From: CAWANF01 sp963783355
Lineage (GTDB): Bacteria > Bacteroidota > Rhodothermia > Balneolales > DATFMH01
Direction of reading: 5' to 3'
Assembly: GCA_963783355.1 (NCBI GenBank)
Contig: CAWANF010000015.1
Coordinates: 94,312 to 158,311 of the forward strand
Length of the DNA stretch: 64,000 nucleotides
This document shows, piece by piece, positions 63,339 through 64,000 of this stretch. Under the pieces are notes generated by a model that made no database searches, was not told the DNA's origin, and saw nothing but the letters and a program-made list of their open reading frames with translations. The stretch's first letter is position 1; each line of letters opens with the position of its first letter. Position numbers and translations under genes: made by a program.

Positions 63339-63582
63339 TTCGGGGTTTCAGCTTGTAATATAGATTAATTCCGCTTCCCAGCGTCAGTAAGGCATTCAAT
63401 GTCAAAAACACATAATCTCTTTTCAAAAAAGCATAAAGCGCCAAAGAAGCACTGGAAAAAACATAAAGTAAAATAAAAAGTAAATTTACGGGAGCACGTC
63501 CGGCTCGTACCGTATCAACGGTTTGGGGAATCCATGCAATAAGCAGCATGGTCAAACCAATCCAACCAATAACGTCGGTCAT
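63301..63582 (-). CDS. SemiSWEET/PQ-loop-like small transporter
   Basis: 93 residues, three membrane helices: DVIGWIGLTMLLIAWIPQTV with the PQ motif, VNLLFILLYVFSSASLALYAF, and YVFLTLNALLTLGSGINLYY with the helix-three Asn. That is the half-transporter size and layout of SemiSWEET sugar carriers, which act as dimers. The start at 63582 is chosen because GAGAGGTG lies six to seven bases upstream, and because the longer frame would overlap the kinase gene. It is flanked by a sugar kinase, which fits sugar transport, but the substrate is unknown. Confidence 0.78.
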   Translation of the reverse strand: MTDVIGWIGLTMLLIAWIPQTVDTVRAGRAPVNLLFILLYVFSSASLALYAFLKRDYVFLTLNALLTLGSGINLYYKLKPRNEENSTGHTESA

Positions 63583-63595
63583 TAAAACACCTCTC

Positions 63596-64000
63596 TCAAA
63601 TAGTTTTAGGAATTTCACTTAACTCCTGAAAATCAAAATAACGCTCGTTAATTTCAACTGCAGATAAAGATTTTAGCCGTTCGGTTCCAAATCGTTCGAC
63701 ACAATAACTAGCCATTACAGAACCATAGATTACAGCCCGGCGCATATTGATGTCTGTTAAATCTTGTGTTTTGGCCAGCCAGCCAACAAATCCACCAAGG
63801 AAAGTATCGCCGGCACCCGTGGGATCATAAATATCGACTATTGGAAATGCCGGAGCGGAAAAAATACCGGAACCTGTGAATAGCATGGCACCGTGTTCTC
63901 CTTTTTTAATAATCAAGATAGCAGGTCCCATCTTCCTCACTTTATCAGCTGCCTTAACCAGATTTGGTTCTTCAGCTAATTCCCGGGCCTCGCTGTCATT
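63596..64000 (-). CDS. PfkB-family carbohydrate kinase (C-terminal part)
   Basis: The last 134 codons of a gene that continues past the right edge. In-frame residues run from about NDSEARELAEEPNLVKAAD through MGPAILIIKKGEHGA to the PfkB signature DPTGAGDTFLGGF, which carries the anion hole and catalytic Asp. The C-terminus is FDFQELSEIPKTI. PfkB enzymes phosphorylate sugars or nucleosides with ATP; the exact substrate needs the missing N-terminal part. It ends 13 bases before the SemiSWEET-like start, so sugar import and phosphorylation may be linked. Confidence 0.92.
   Translation of the reverse strand, partial: NDSEARELAEEPNLVKAADKVRKMGPAILIIKKGEHGAMLFTGSGIFSAPAFPIVDIYDPTGAGDTFLGGFVGWLAKTQDLTDINMRRAVIYGSVMASYCVERFGTERLKSLSAVEINERYFDFQELSEIPKTI

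Noticed and set aside
1..64000. CRISPR arrays, insertion sequences, integrases or prophage genes
   Set aside because: No regularly spaced direct repeats, transposase motifs, terminal inverted repeats with target duplications, or phage structural genes were seen.

Overview
This window is about 64 kb of an AT-leaning genome (roughly 40-43% GC by eye), gene-dense and mostly housekeeping. It most likely comes from a member of the FCB superphylum outside the classical Bacteroidetes (Ignavibacteria, Calditrichaeota, Marinimicrobia or KSB1-like). The clues are the C-terminal 'NYPNPFNPTTTI' secretion tails of the type IX system, the TorF porin beside amtB, the GH97/GH16 pair and the class II DAHP synthase. 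One clear promoter, that of tRNA-Leu, is TTTACA-17 bp-TATAAT rather than the Bacteroidetes TTTG/TAnnTTTG type. The exact phylum cannot be settled from the sequence alone.

Layout. 0-8 kb: end of an outer-membrane protein gene, tRNA-Leu(UAA), and two tandem giant secreted paralogs (FG-GAP propeller, central Ser/Thr-rich beta region, CARDB, type IX tail); the second is frameshifted before its tail. 8-15.7 kb: a DUF3307/SatD pair with operator-like repeats, a NAL1-like trypsin-fold protease followed by a tiny gene resembling its N-terminal domain, and metH, interrupted by a +1 frameshift in its activation domain. 15.9-22.4 kb: a histidine kinase/response regulator pair, a possible small gene, and a nitrogen module (divergent P-II, ammonium transporter, TorF-like porin). 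22.4-29.5 kb: rarA, an acyl-CoA carboxylase beta subunit with an acidic protein of unknown role, an orphan ABC ATPase, an M29 aminopeptidase and an AraC-type regulator. 29.7-36 kb: a stress cluster (clpB, DnaJ-like, HtrA, Hsp20), each gene mostly with its own terminator. 36-48 kb: class II DAHP synthase, a possible small RNA, uvrA, a small exported protein, secD-secF-STAS, purA, a RuBisCO-like protein translationally linked to a cupin, and tRNA-Gly. 48-54.5 kb: accessory carbohydrate genes (GH97, VOC protein, FkbM methyltransferase, beta-propeller, GDP-mannose-type Nudix, GH16 lipoprotein). 55-64 kb: a MacA-MacB efflux operon, DUF2784, purF-engB, serA, rdgB, a SemiSWEET-like protein and a PfkB sugar kinase running off the end.

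How genes work together. P-II, Amt and TorF form an ammonium uptake and sensing unit. ClpB, the DnaJ-like protein, Hsp20 and HtrA cover refolding and periplasmic quality control. SecD/SecF feed protein export for the many signal-peptide proteins here. The RuBisCO-like protein plus cupin may carry out consecutive steps of a methylthio-sugar-phosphate salvage route, or another sugar-acid route; this is the most interesting lead. There is no CRISPR array, no transposase and no prophage signature. Two separate +1 frameshifts at the 3' ends of otherwise intact genes raise the question of sequence errors.
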